Below the pieces are notes generated by a model that worked only from the letters and a program-made list of their open reading frames with translations, made no database searches and had not been told where the DNA came from. Below, piece after piece: positions 1-6,577 of a stretch of DNA of 33,224 nucleotides. Position 1 is the first letter of the stretch. Each line of letters opens with the position of its first letter. Both the position numbers and the translations under genes were made by a program. The stretch comes from Thermoplasmata archaeon. Lineage in GTDB: Archaea; Thermoplasmatota; Thermoplasmata; Thermoplasmatales; Thermoplasmataceae. Where the stretch lies: the NCBI GenBank assembly GCA_021799185.1, contig JAJZAW010000004.1:1-33224 (forward strand), written 5' to 3'.

Positions 1-1
1 A

Positions 2-1081
2 CTGGGGCCCATAGCAGTAATCAGCGCGTTCAATTTCCCGTCATCCGTATGGTCATGGAACGCCATGGTAGCTGCAGTGTGCGGCGACACCGTTGTATGG
101 AAGCCATCCACAAAGGCATCCCTTGCGGCTGTTGGCGTCATGAAGGTCATCTCTGGCGTTCTGGAAAGGGAGGGCGCGCCACAGATATTTTCCCTGGTGT
201 CAAGCAGAGGTTCAGAGGGCGGAGAGTGGATATCCAAGGACCCAAGGCTTAAGCTTGTATCTTTCACCGGATCTACAAAAACGGGAAGGACAATTTATGA
301 AAATGTCGCAGCCAGGATAGGGCGCACGATATTAGAACTGGGGGGCAACAACTGTTCAATAGTTTCTGACCGGGCAGATATGAAGCTTGCTCTAAAGGGT
401 GTTGCGTTCGGCGCACTGGCCACAGCAGGACAGCGCTGCACGAGCACACGCCGCGTGGTTGTCCATGAGAAGATATATAATGAATTCCTGGCAAAGCTCA
501 AAGAGATATATGCAAACGTAAGGATAGGGAATCCAAGAAGCAACGGTGTACTTGTAGGCCCGCTGATAGATGAGGGTGCAATTTCCACTTACGAGAAAGC
601 AATTGCAGAAGCAGTGAAAGAAGGCGGAAAGTTGGTAACTGGAGGGAAAAGGATCAGTGTCCCGGGCCTTGAAAAGGGTTTCTATGTTAATCCTGCAATA
701 ATCGAAGCAACCCCTGGAATGGAGATCACAAGGCAGGAAACATTTGGGCCGCTGCTTTACATCTTCAAATACAGAACACTTGAGGAAGCACTTGAGATTC
801 ACAATGCTGTTCCTCAGGGGCTTTCATCTGCAATATTTACCACTGATATGCGAGAAGAGGAGTATTTCCTGTCATCCCGCGGGTCTGACTGCGGGCTTGC
901 CAATGTCAACACAAGTACGGCAGGGGCAGAAATCGGCGGTGCATTCGGAGGCGAAAAGGAGACTGGAAGTGGAAGGGAAAGCGGAAGCGATTCCTGGAAG
1001 CTGTATATGAGGAGACAGACCGTTACAGTGAACTACGGACGAGATCTCCCACTGGCTCAGGGCGTAAAGTTTGATGTGTGA
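2..1081 (+). CDS. Aldehyde dehydrogenase, ALDH7 (antiquitin)-like, 5'-truncated by window edge
   Basis: NAD(P)-dependent oxidation of an aldehyde to the acid; ALDH7 members act on alpha-aminoadipic semialdehyde in lysine breakdown, but the substrate here is inferred. The frame is open from base 2, so the visible 359 residues lack roughly the first 150 of a ~510-residue family protein. Seen motifs (numbered from the first visible residue): FNFP near 10-13 and NAM at 20-22, FTGST near 88-92, catalytic Glu in LELGGN at about 112, and catalytic Cys in GQRCTSTRR at about 146. The C-terminal segment containing GSDCG, SGAEIGGAFGGEK-like residues, GRESGSD and DLPLAQG is typical of ALDH7 rather than other ALDH classes. 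A T6 tract follows 42 bases after the stop. The ATG at 65 is internal and should not be taken as the start. Confidence 0.9.
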   Translation: MGPIAVISAFNFPSSVWSWNAMVAAVCGDTVVWKPSTKASLAAVGVMKVISGVLEREGAPQIFSLVSSRGSEGGEWISKDPRLKLVSFTGSTKTGRTIYENVAARIGRTILELGGNNCSIVSDRADMKLALKGVAFGALATAGQRCTSTRRVVVHEKIYNEFLAKLKEIYANVRIGNPRSNGVLVGPLIDEGAISTYEKAIAEAVKEGGKLVTGGKRISVPGLEKGFYVNPAIIEATPGMEITRQETFGPLLYIFKYRTLEEALEIHNAVPQGLSSAIFTTDMREEEYFLSSRGSDCGLANVNTSTAGAEIGGAFGGEKETGSGRESGSDSWKLYMRRQTVTVNYGRDLPLAQGVKFDV

Positions 1082-1122
1082 CCTCCAAACTGAAGCCGTG
1101 GTCAACATATTACCCACAATCA

Positions 1123-1143
1123 TTTTTTAATAATTAATTATTA
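1123..1143 (+). promoter_or_regulatory. T6 terminator tract of the ALDH gene merging into a TATA box for the next operon
   Basis: Six T at 1123-1128 lie just after the ALDH stop and could end its transcript, as oligo-T tracts do in archaea. The following AT run (TTAATAATTAATTATT, about 1127-1142) is centred about 26 bases before the ATG at 1161. That is the usual TATA-to-start-site distance, so the downstream mRNA may be leaderless. Seen: the base runs and spacing; their function is inferred. Confidence 0.45.
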
Positions 1144-1160
1144 TCAACCATCTGAACCTT

Positions 1161-1613
1161 ATGGAAATACAATTGAAAGCTCGCAAAAGTATGTTTCATG
1201 GCGTTTTTACGGATAATGTGGATTTCACAGGCGATCCACGCTGCATAGCATCTTATCCACGCTTTACTGGTGTCACCTCATACGGAGTCCGTAGGCTTTG
1301 CGATATTGAAACATCATCAGTATGGAATGCAGCTGGCTCAGCATGCACATTGCGGAAGGCATCGGTTGAGGCATTACACAGGCATTTACCCCATGTTAGC
1401 CTAATACAGGGTGCAGTGCCATTCGAGGATACCCTAGGAACATTATCCTCTCACCTTCTCACCTCACAGATTTTTGGAAATCAGGGAAATTGGAATTATG
1501 GAATCAATCCAGGTTTATTTCCGTTCCTGAAACCGGAAACTGGAGTAGGAAGTGATTTCTGGGCGGGCCAGGCTGATTTCGGGCAAAAAATTGGAGTGTA
1601 TTTGAATGGTTAG
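1161..1613 (+). CDS. Hypothetical protein, 150 aa, first gene of the split-metE operon
   Basis: I do not recognise this protein. Evidence for coding: an open frame of 150 codons, an ATG placed about 26 bases after a TATA-like run (leaderless start), and a stop that overlaps the next start (ATGGTTAG at 1606-1613), a normal operon junction. Evidence against: no family motif is visible, and codon use differs from the neighbours (Arg mostly CGC/CGT/CGG rather than AGG/AGA; several TTA, CTA and CAA codons). The protein has no clear membrane segment or signal peptide. It has three Cys (near 28, 47 and 62) and several aromatic-Gly stretches (e.g. NQGNWNYGINPG). It could be a fast-evolving or acquired partner of the MetE pair, or a non-coding leader that is open by chance. 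Confidence 0.45.
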   Translation: MEIQLKARKSMFHGVFTDNVDFTGDPRCIASYPRFTGVTSYGVRRLCDIETSSVWNAAGSACTLRKASVEALHRHLPHVSLIQGAVPFEDTLGTLSSHLLTSQIFGNQGNWNYGINPGLFPFLKPETGVGSDFWAGQADFGQKIGVYLNG

Positions 1614-2514
1614 ACTTGAAGGATTTGTACATGGAATTTATCCAAAAAGCGAGAAACTGCGTGTCAGGATTGGGCGCTGGGAAAGAGGGTCATTATCTTC
1701 TGGGGATCTAAATGATCTCATGGCGGAGGAGACTGCGATCTACGAAGGCCTTTTTGAAGGGCGTGCTCTTCACACAGATCCCCTATTCAACTGGTATGAT
1801 ATTTTCAGGCCCATTGTACTCATTTCAGATGGAATGGACCTTGGGCCTCTTACGCGATTTGAGGAAACCAACACATTCTATCGGATACCGCAGCTGCACG
1901 GATTGCCTGTTCTCAGGATTCCACCTGACGGATTCCACGATCTACCGGAGAATCCGCCCCTTCCACTATACCACTCAGGCAAGGATCAAGCTCTGTTTCT
2001 GCCTGGCCCTGAAACTCTCTTCAGGTTCTCAAGGAATGTGGGGAAAGTTGAAAGGCAGAGTTTTCTTGAAGCCACGTGCCGCCTTTATTCTGGAATAGTG
2101 TCAAAACTGAAGCCAGCCAGGACATTCCTCATGGAGAGGGTTAAAATTGATAAAATTGCCCTGGAGGCCATTTCCAGTATTACAGACCCGGCTAAAGTTG
2201 TATTATTCACCAGCGGGAATCTGGAAACCAGCCTGTTTGCTAATCAGCAGAAGAAGTTTTATTCCATAATTGTTGACCCCGCAGGACCTAACTTGAAGCT
2301 TGCCATGAATCATTCTCTCGTTCCAGGGATCAAGCTGGTTGATGGGCATAACACGAGGATGGAATCAGCAGGTGAAATAATGACGAAGGCTGAAGAAATA
2401 TCCAAAGGGATGGATATTGATAAAATGCTGATAACAAATTCTGATTACCTTGATTTCCTTCCTAGAAAAATTGCGGATCAAAAGGTAAATCTTCTTGCGG
2501 GGCTTGGTGAGTGA
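1606..2514 (+). CDS. MetE N-terminal-domain-like protein (UROD/MetE-like fold), stand-alone
   Basis: A 302-residue protein resembling the N-terminal half of cobalamin-independent methionine synthase, encoded as its own gene. Seen: an early GxYPKSEKLR segment that parallels the GFPRxGxxRELK start of MetE, and LTRFEETNTFYRIPQ near residues 83-97, which parallels the MetE motif around EMTKWFDTNYHY. In full-length MetE this half is a duplicated, non-catalytic barrel that helps bind the folate tail. A split arrangement next to a catalytic-domain gene is known in archaea. An SD-like GGAG lies about 10 bases before the ATG. The stop at 2512-2514 is followed one base later by the metE start, so the two are translationally coupled. 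The role as partner of the downstream protein is inferred. Confidence 0.7.
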   Translation: MVRLEGFVHGIYPKSEKLRVRIGRWERGSLSSGDLNDLMAEETAIYEGLFEGRALHTDPLFNWYDIFRPIVLISDGMDLGPLTRFEETNTFYRIPQLHGLPVLRIPPDGFHDLPENPPLPLYHSGKDQALFLPGPETLFRFSRNVGKVERQSFLEATCRLYSGIVSKLKPARTFLMERVKIDKIALEAISSITDPAKVVLFTSGNLETSLFANQQKKFYSIIVDPAGPNLKLAMNHSLVPGIKLVDGHNTRMESAGEIMTKAEEISKGMDIDKMLITNSDYLDFLPRKIADQKVNLLAGLGE

Positions 2515-2515
2515 C

Positions 2516-3556
2516 ATGGCAGACAGAAATTTGATTTTACAGGAAATAGGGAGCTTCAGGAAGCCGGAATACCTGAGCAAGAACTTCCATCAGCTGGAAG
2601 GAACTGCCGAGTTCAACAAACTTGCCGGAAAGGCTACACTTGAGACCCTGGATCTTTTTAAAAAATCCGGCCTTGAGAATCTCGGAGTGGGCGGCGAAAT
2701 GTTCCGCTGGGAGATGTATGAAGCTCTTGCCAATAATATCGGAAATCTTGAGTTCTACGGCATGGTCAGGTCCTTTGACAACAGGTACTACAGGAAGGGC
2801 AGCGTTACCGGCCCCGTGGTCCGGAAACACCCATTCCACAGGGATGAGCTGGAATTTCTACTTGCAAACACCCGTGACACCCTCAAATTACCAATAACAG
2901 GACCATATACAATGATGGACTGGTCGTTCAATGAATACTACAGGGACAGAAGAGAACTGGCAAATGCATACGCAGACGCAATAAATGCTGAACTAAGAGA
3001 GCTCAAGGGCATATGGGATCGATACAGAAAGGGCGAAATTTTCGAGGTACAGATTGATGAACCGGCAGCCACAACTCATCCCTCAGAGATGGACATAGTC
3101 GTTGAATCCGTAAACAGGTCATTCGAGGGGATATCCGGCATAGAACCATCAATCCACGTTTGCTACAGTATAGATTACGCTTATCTTTACAATACAATGG
3201 CCGATCTGAAAGTTCATGGGCTGAATCTGGAGTTCGCAAACAGAGACCCGTTGACCGTGGGCAGGGGTACAGATAACCGCCCAGGGTATGCAGACCTCAA
3301 GGAGTATGCTGCCATGAATGATACCCTGTCAAAGAAAAAATTCATGGGTCTTGGGGTAACGGACGTGCACATTGATGATATTGAGAGCGTTGAACTTATA
3401 CAGGATCGCATAGAAACGGCACTTAAAATTATCGGAGATCCGGCACTGGTCAGGATCAATCCGGATTGCGGGCTGCGCACAAGATCCAGAGAGACAGGCT
3501 TTGAAAAACTTAGGAACATGGCTCTTGCCACAGCTGCTGTCAGGAAAGAACTCTGA
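2516..3556 (+). CDS. metE: Methionine synthase, cobalamin-independent catalytic domain (core MetE)
   Basis: Transfers a methyl group to homocysteine to give methionine; cytosolic. At 346 aa it is only the C-terminal catalytic half of bacterial MetE (~750 aa). All zinc ligands are visible: His214 and Cys216 (SIHVCYS), Glu239 (LNLEF) and Cys318 in NPDCGLRTR. IDEPA at 180-184 is the conserved segment near the active site, and the C-terminal ETGFEKLRNMALAT is typical. The start is ATG 2516, preceded by GGTGAG at 2506-2511; an in-frame upstream start at 2495 lies inside the previous gene and has no better SD. Stand-alone archaeal and core MetE enzymes are reported to use methylcobalamin or other corrinoid donors instead of methyl-folate; the donor here cannot be read from sequence. 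A T6 run at 3573-3578 may terminate the operon. Confidence 0.88.
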   Translation: MADRNLILQEIGSFRKPEYLSKNFHQLEGTAEFNKLAGKATLETLDLFKKSGLENLGVGGEMFRWEMYEALANNIGNLEFYGMVRSFDNRYYRKGSVTGPVVRKHPFHRDELEFLLANTRDTLKLPITGPYTMMDWSFNEYYRDRRELANAYADAINAELRELKGIWDRYRKGEIFEVQIDEPAATTHPSEMDIVVESVNRSFEGISGIEPSIHVCYSIDYAYLYNTMADLKVHGLNLEFANRDPLTVGRGTDNRPGYADLKEYAAMNDTLSKKKFMGLGVTDVHIDDIESVELIQDRIETALKIIGDPALVRINPDCGLRTRSRETGFEKLRNMALATAAVRKEL

Positions 3557-3572
3557 GAAAGTCTTACACGCA

Positions 3573-3578
3573 TTTTTT
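3573..3578 (+). terminator. Oligo-T terminator after metE
   Basis: Six consecutive T begin 16 bases after the metE stop and about 55 bases before the por promoter element. No hairpin is apparent, consistent with archaeal oligo-T termination. Placement is the only evidence. Confidence 0.35.
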
Positions 3579-3627
3579 GAAATCCCCGCCATCGCTCCCT
3601 AAATAATTTTCCTCATTATATGTAAGG

Positions 3628-3651
3628 GCACATCTTATTATATGGATGTGC
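3628..3651 (+). promoter_or_regulatory. por promoter: TATA box framed by a 7-bp inverted repeat
   Basis: GCACATC (3628-3634) and GATGTGC (3645-3651) are perfect reverse complements separated by ten bases, TTATTATATG, which form the TATA box. The TATA centre is about 30 bases before the porG ATG at 3671, so the transcript would have a very short leader. A dyad that straddles the TATA box is where a dimeric archaeal repressor would block TBP/TFB. That role is inferred. Confidence 0.5.
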
Positions 3652-3670
3652 AAAGGCATAACTGATCAAT

Positions 3671-4219
3671 ATGCTGGAAGTTAGGTTCCATGGCAGAGGA
3701 GGGCAGGGTGCAGTAACAGCTTCGAAGATGCTTGCTCTGGCATCTTTCCTGTCCGGAGAGTATGTGATATCTTTTCCATTTTTCGGGACGGAGCGGAGGG
3801 GCGCACCAGTAACAGCGTTCACACGCATTGACACCTCTCCTATTTTACTGAAGACGCAGGTTTACAATCCAGATGTTGTGGTGGTGCTTGATGGCAAGGT
3901 CATGGAAACTGTGGACGTTACTGCAGGGATGAAGCCAGATTCATCAATCATACTGAATTCGCCTGAATCTCCAGACGATCTTGGCCTCAGATTTAAGGTT
4001 GCAACAGTTGACGCAACAAGGATTGCCATTGATCTCGGTCTTGGAAATAGAACGAATCCAATAATAAACACAGCAATGCTGGGGGCGTTCTCGAAGAGCA
4101 CAGGAGTTGTGAACATGGATCAGATTCGCCAGGCAATATCAGAAATGTCACCTTCCAGGGCAGATGTTAATGTCAGTGCCGCCGAGAAGGCGTACAACTC
4201 CGTAAGGACGGGGTGGTAA
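3671..4219 (+). CDS. porG: 2-oxoacid (pyruvate):ferredoxin oxidoreductase, gamma subunit
   Basis: Gamma subunit of the four-subunit oxidoreductase that converts pyruvate plus CoA to acetyl-CoA, CO2 and reduced ferredoxin; cytosolic. Seen: the N-terminal HGRGGQGAVTASKMLA motif (about residues 7-21) and FPFFGTERRGAPVTAFTRI (about 37-55), both hallmarks of the family. Length 182 aa is normal. First gene of porGDAB, with the operon order gamma-delta-alpha-beta seen in archaea. The stop at 4217-4219 lies within three bases of the next start, so the genes are coupled. Transcription probably starts just upstream of the ATG, from the TATA box inside the inverted repeat at 3628-3651. Pyruvate as substrate is inferred from the PorA sequence; a 2-ketoisovalerate enzyme remains possible. 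Confidence 0.9.
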   Translation: MLEVRFHGRGGQGAVTASKMLALASFLSGEYVISFPFFGTERRGAPVTAFTRIDTSPILLKTQVYNPDVVVVLDGKVMETVDVTAGMKPDSSIILNSPESPDDLGLRFKVATVDATRIAIDLGLGNRTNPIINTAMLGAFSKSTGVVNMDQIRQAISEMSPSRADVNVSAAEKAYNSVRTGW

Positions 4220-4221
4220 AT

Positions 4222-4512
4222 ATGGTACTTGTTCCACTGGCAGATGCCAGTTCAAGGGCAAATCATACTGGTCTCTGGAGAACTCTGAAGCCAGTCATAG
4301 ACTATTCAAGCTGCATAAGGTGTGAGATATGCTGGAAATTCTGCCCGGACAACGCCATAAACCTTGAAGATGGAGGTTCGGCATCCTCTCCAAATCAGAA
4401 AGTTGCCTCGTTCAGCATCCCTGTTATAGACTACAATTATTGCAAGGGATGTGGAATCTGCGCAAATGAGTGCCCGGAGAAATGCATAGAAATGGAATTT
4501 GAGGAGGAGTGA
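4222..4512 (+). CDS. porD: 2-oxoacid:ferredoxin oxidoreductase, delta subunit (2x[4Fe-4S] ferredoxin)
   Basis: The electron-wiring subunit of the Por complex. It carries two classic [4Fe-4S] motifs: Cys31, 34, 37 and 41 (CIRCEICWKFCP) and Cys74, 77, 80 and 84 (CKGCGICANECP). These pass electrons from the PorB site to free ferredoxin. Length is 96 aa from ATG 4222. I chose this start because GGGGTGG at 4210-4216 gives a suitable SD; an in-frame GTG at 4213 overlaps that SD and the porG stop. An extra Cys at about 88 follows the second motif and has no assigned role. The stop TGA at 4510-4512 directly precedes porA. Confidence 0.9.
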   Translation: MVLVPLADASSRANHTGLWRTLKPVIDYSSCIRCEICWKFCPDNAINLEDGGSASSPNQKVASFSIPVIDYNYCKGCGICANECPEKCIEMEFEEE

Positions 4513-4517
4513 TTCAG

Positions 4518-5696
4518 ATGAGAGAAATAGGGTCCAAGGCGTCAATAATGACCGGAAATGAAGCCGTTGCTGAAGGCGTTCGCCTTGCCAGAGTAGGTTT
4601 CATCTCGGCATACCCCATAACTCCGCAGACCACAATTGTGGAGAAACTGGCGGAAATGGTGGCAAACAGGGAGATCAGTGCAAGGTATGTAGAGGTGGAA
4701 AGCGAACATAGCGCAATGGCAGCGGTATTTGCAAGTGAAATTGCAGGCGTGAGGTCTTACACCGCAACAAGCTCACAGGGGCTTCTCTATATGCATGAAA
4801 TGCTGCACTGGGTGGCTGGGCAGCGCCTTCCTGTTGTAATGAGTGTTGTGAACAGGGCAATAGGGCCGCCATGGAATATATGGTCTGATCAGTCTGACAG
4901 CATGAACCAGAAGGACACCGGATGGATACAGGTGTACAGTGAATCTAATCAGGAGGCCATGGACACACTAATCATGGGATACCGCATTGCGGAGGATTCA
5001 GGAGTCATGCTTCCATTCATGAGCATGGAAGACGCCTTCATACTTTCACACACATCGGAGCAGGTTTTGATACCTGACCAGGATCTTGTTGACGAGTTTC
5101 TTCCTGAACTTCATCTGGATTTCAGGGTGGATTCAGATCACCCAATGGGTTATGGCTCATATTCTACACCCGATGGCCCGTTCATGGAGCTGAAGAAGGA
5201 TATGATGGACAGCATGTGGAAATCAGCAGATACTATCAGGAAGGTTACACAGGAATTTTCCGAGATATTTGGCCGTGACTATGGCGGGCTGATCGAGGAA
5301 TACATGACCGAGGGGGCAGAATACATACTTGTGGCATCAGGAACCGTGGCATCCACAGCGAAGTACGTTGCCGGGAAAATGAGGGAAAATGGAATGAAAG
5401 TTGGAATTGTAAGAATAAGATATTTCAGGCCATTTCCCGCCGAGGATATTGTCCGTGCAGTAAAAGGCGCATCCCACGTTGGCGTAATTGATAGATCTGT
5501 ATCATTCGGTTCCGGGGGAGCTATGTTCAACGAGGTCAGGGCAGCACTGTATGGAAGGTCAGATGTTCCTGTGACAGGATTCATTGCTGGCATTGGTGGG
5601 CGTGATGTCAGGGAAGAGGATATTGAAGGGATGGTAAATATGATGGCAGCAGGAAAAGAGGGAAATGTATTCATAAACGTACGGGGTGGTAAATGA
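4518..5696 (+). CDS. porA: 2-oxoacid (pyruvate):ferredoxin oxidoreductase, alpha subunit
   Basis: Alpha subunit that, with PorB, forms the thiamine-diphosphate active site. Seen near the N-terminus: a TGNEAVAEG segment, then SAYPITPQTTIVEKLAE and VEVESEHSAMAA. The segment GPPWNIWSDQSDSM followed by KDTGWIQVYSESNQEA is very close to archaeal pyruvate-specific PorA proteins. A C-terminal Rossmann-like portion (YILVASGTVASTAKYV, RYFRPFP) is as expected. Length is 392 aa from ATG 4518, chosen because GAGGAGGAG at 4501-4509 ends eight bases before it; a GTG at 4509 would overlap the porD stop (GTGA) and adds three residues. The stop overlaps the porB ATG (ATGA at 5693-5696). Pyruvate specificity is likely but not proven. 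Confidence 0.9.
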   Translation: MREIGSKASIMTGNEAVAEGVRLARVGFISAYPITPQTTIVEKLAEMVANREISARYVEVESEHSAMAAVFASEIAGVRSYTATSSQGLLYMHEMLHWVAGQRLPVVMSVVNRAIGPPWNIWSDQSDSMNQKDTGWIQVYSESNQEAMDTLIMGYRIAEDSGVMLPFMSMEDAFILSHTSEQVLIPDQDLVDEFLPELHLDFRVDSDHPMGYGSYSTPDGPFMELKKDMMDSMWKSADTIRKVTQEFSEIFGRDYGGLIEEYMTEGAEYILVASGTVASTAKYVAGKMRENGMKVGIVRIRYFRPFPAEDIVRAVKGASHVGVIDRSVSFGSGGAMFNEVRAALYGRSDVPVTGFIAGIGGRDVREEDIEGMVNMMAAGKEGNVFINVRGGK

Positions 5697-6577
5697 TGCC
5701 AACCTCCATTCCACAACAGGAGCTGATGGAGCCAGGCCATACAGCCTGCCAGGGATGCGGTGCAACACTGGCAATGAGATACGCCCTGAAGGCCCTCGGG
5801 AAAAAGACTGTGGTCTCCGTACCTGCTTCCTGCTGGGCTGTCATTCCGGGTGCCATGCCAAACAGAACCCTGGACATCCCCATGGTGTACACGCCATTTG
5901 CGGCCACCGGTGCTTCCATCAGCGGTCTGAGGGAAGCACTTGATATAAGGGGAGACAGCGATTACAACGTTGTTGGTTTTGCCGGAGACGGTGGGACGGC
6001 CGATATAGGCCTTCAATCGCTGTCAGGTGCCATGGAACGTGGACACAACGTATTCTACATAATGTACGATAATGAGGGCTATATGAATACGGGCGTACAG
6101 AGGTCGGGGAGTACACCTTACGGCGCCGAAACAACAACAACTCCAGTGGGGCTGGAGAGGAACTTCAAGAAACAGCAGAAGAAAATTGTGGCCGATATAA
6201 TGATGGCACAGGGCGTTCCATATGTGGCCACTGCCACCATTGCTTATCCTGAAGACCTGATCCGGAAAGTGCAGAATGCCAGAAAAATCACCGGGCCCAA
6301 GTTCATTCAGATACTTGCTCCGTGCCCCACGGGCTGGTACTATCCACCAGAGAAGACAATTGAGGTGTCCCGGATGGCAGTTCAGTCAAGGATGTTCCTG
6401 CTGTATGAATATTCAGAAGGCAAATTCAGGCTAACAAAACCAAGCAGGCCGGTGACCGTTAAGGAATATGTCCAGTCCCAGAAAAGATTCTCGCACATGG
6501 ACGAGAATGAAATCAGGATTCTTCAGGAGGAAGTTGACAGGAGATGGGGAGAACTGCTTGAAAAAGAGTCACATTAG
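5693..6577 (+). CDS. porB: 2-oxoacid (pyruvate):ferredoxin oxidoreductase, beta subunit
   Basis: Beta subunit holding thiamine diphosphate and the proximal [4Fe-4S] cluster. Seen: cluster ligands Cys19 and Cys22 (ACQGCG), Cys47 (PASCWAV) and Cys211 (LAPCPTGW); the ThDP/Mg motif GDGG at 99-102 with Asn127 in YDNEGYMNTG. Length 294 aa is normal. The start is one of two adjacent ATG codons (5693, 5696) behind GGGGTGG. It is the last gene of porGDAB. Its TAG stop (5675-style junction at 6575-6577) overlaps the stop of the opposite-strand protease gene, so the two operons converge with no spacer at all. Confidence 0.9.
   Translation: MMPTSIPQQELMEPGHTACQGCGATLAMRYALKALGKKTVVSVPASCWAVIPGAMPNRTLDIPMVYTPFAATGASISGLREALDIRGDSDYNVVGFAGDGGTADIGLQSLSGAMERGHNVFYIMYDNEGYMNTGVQRSGSTPYGAETTTTPVGLERNFKKQQKKIVADIMMAQGVPYVATATIAYPEDLIRKVQNARKITGPKFIQILAPCPTGWYYPPEKTIEVSRMAVQSRMFLLYEYSEGKFRLTKPSRPVTVKEYVQSQKRFSHMDENEIRILQEEVDRRWGELLEKESH

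Noticed and set aside
5279-6016. 245-codon open frame on the minus strand
   Set aside because: It lies antisense to porA and porB, whose motifs are unambiguous; its composition is that of a shadow frame and it shows no family motif.
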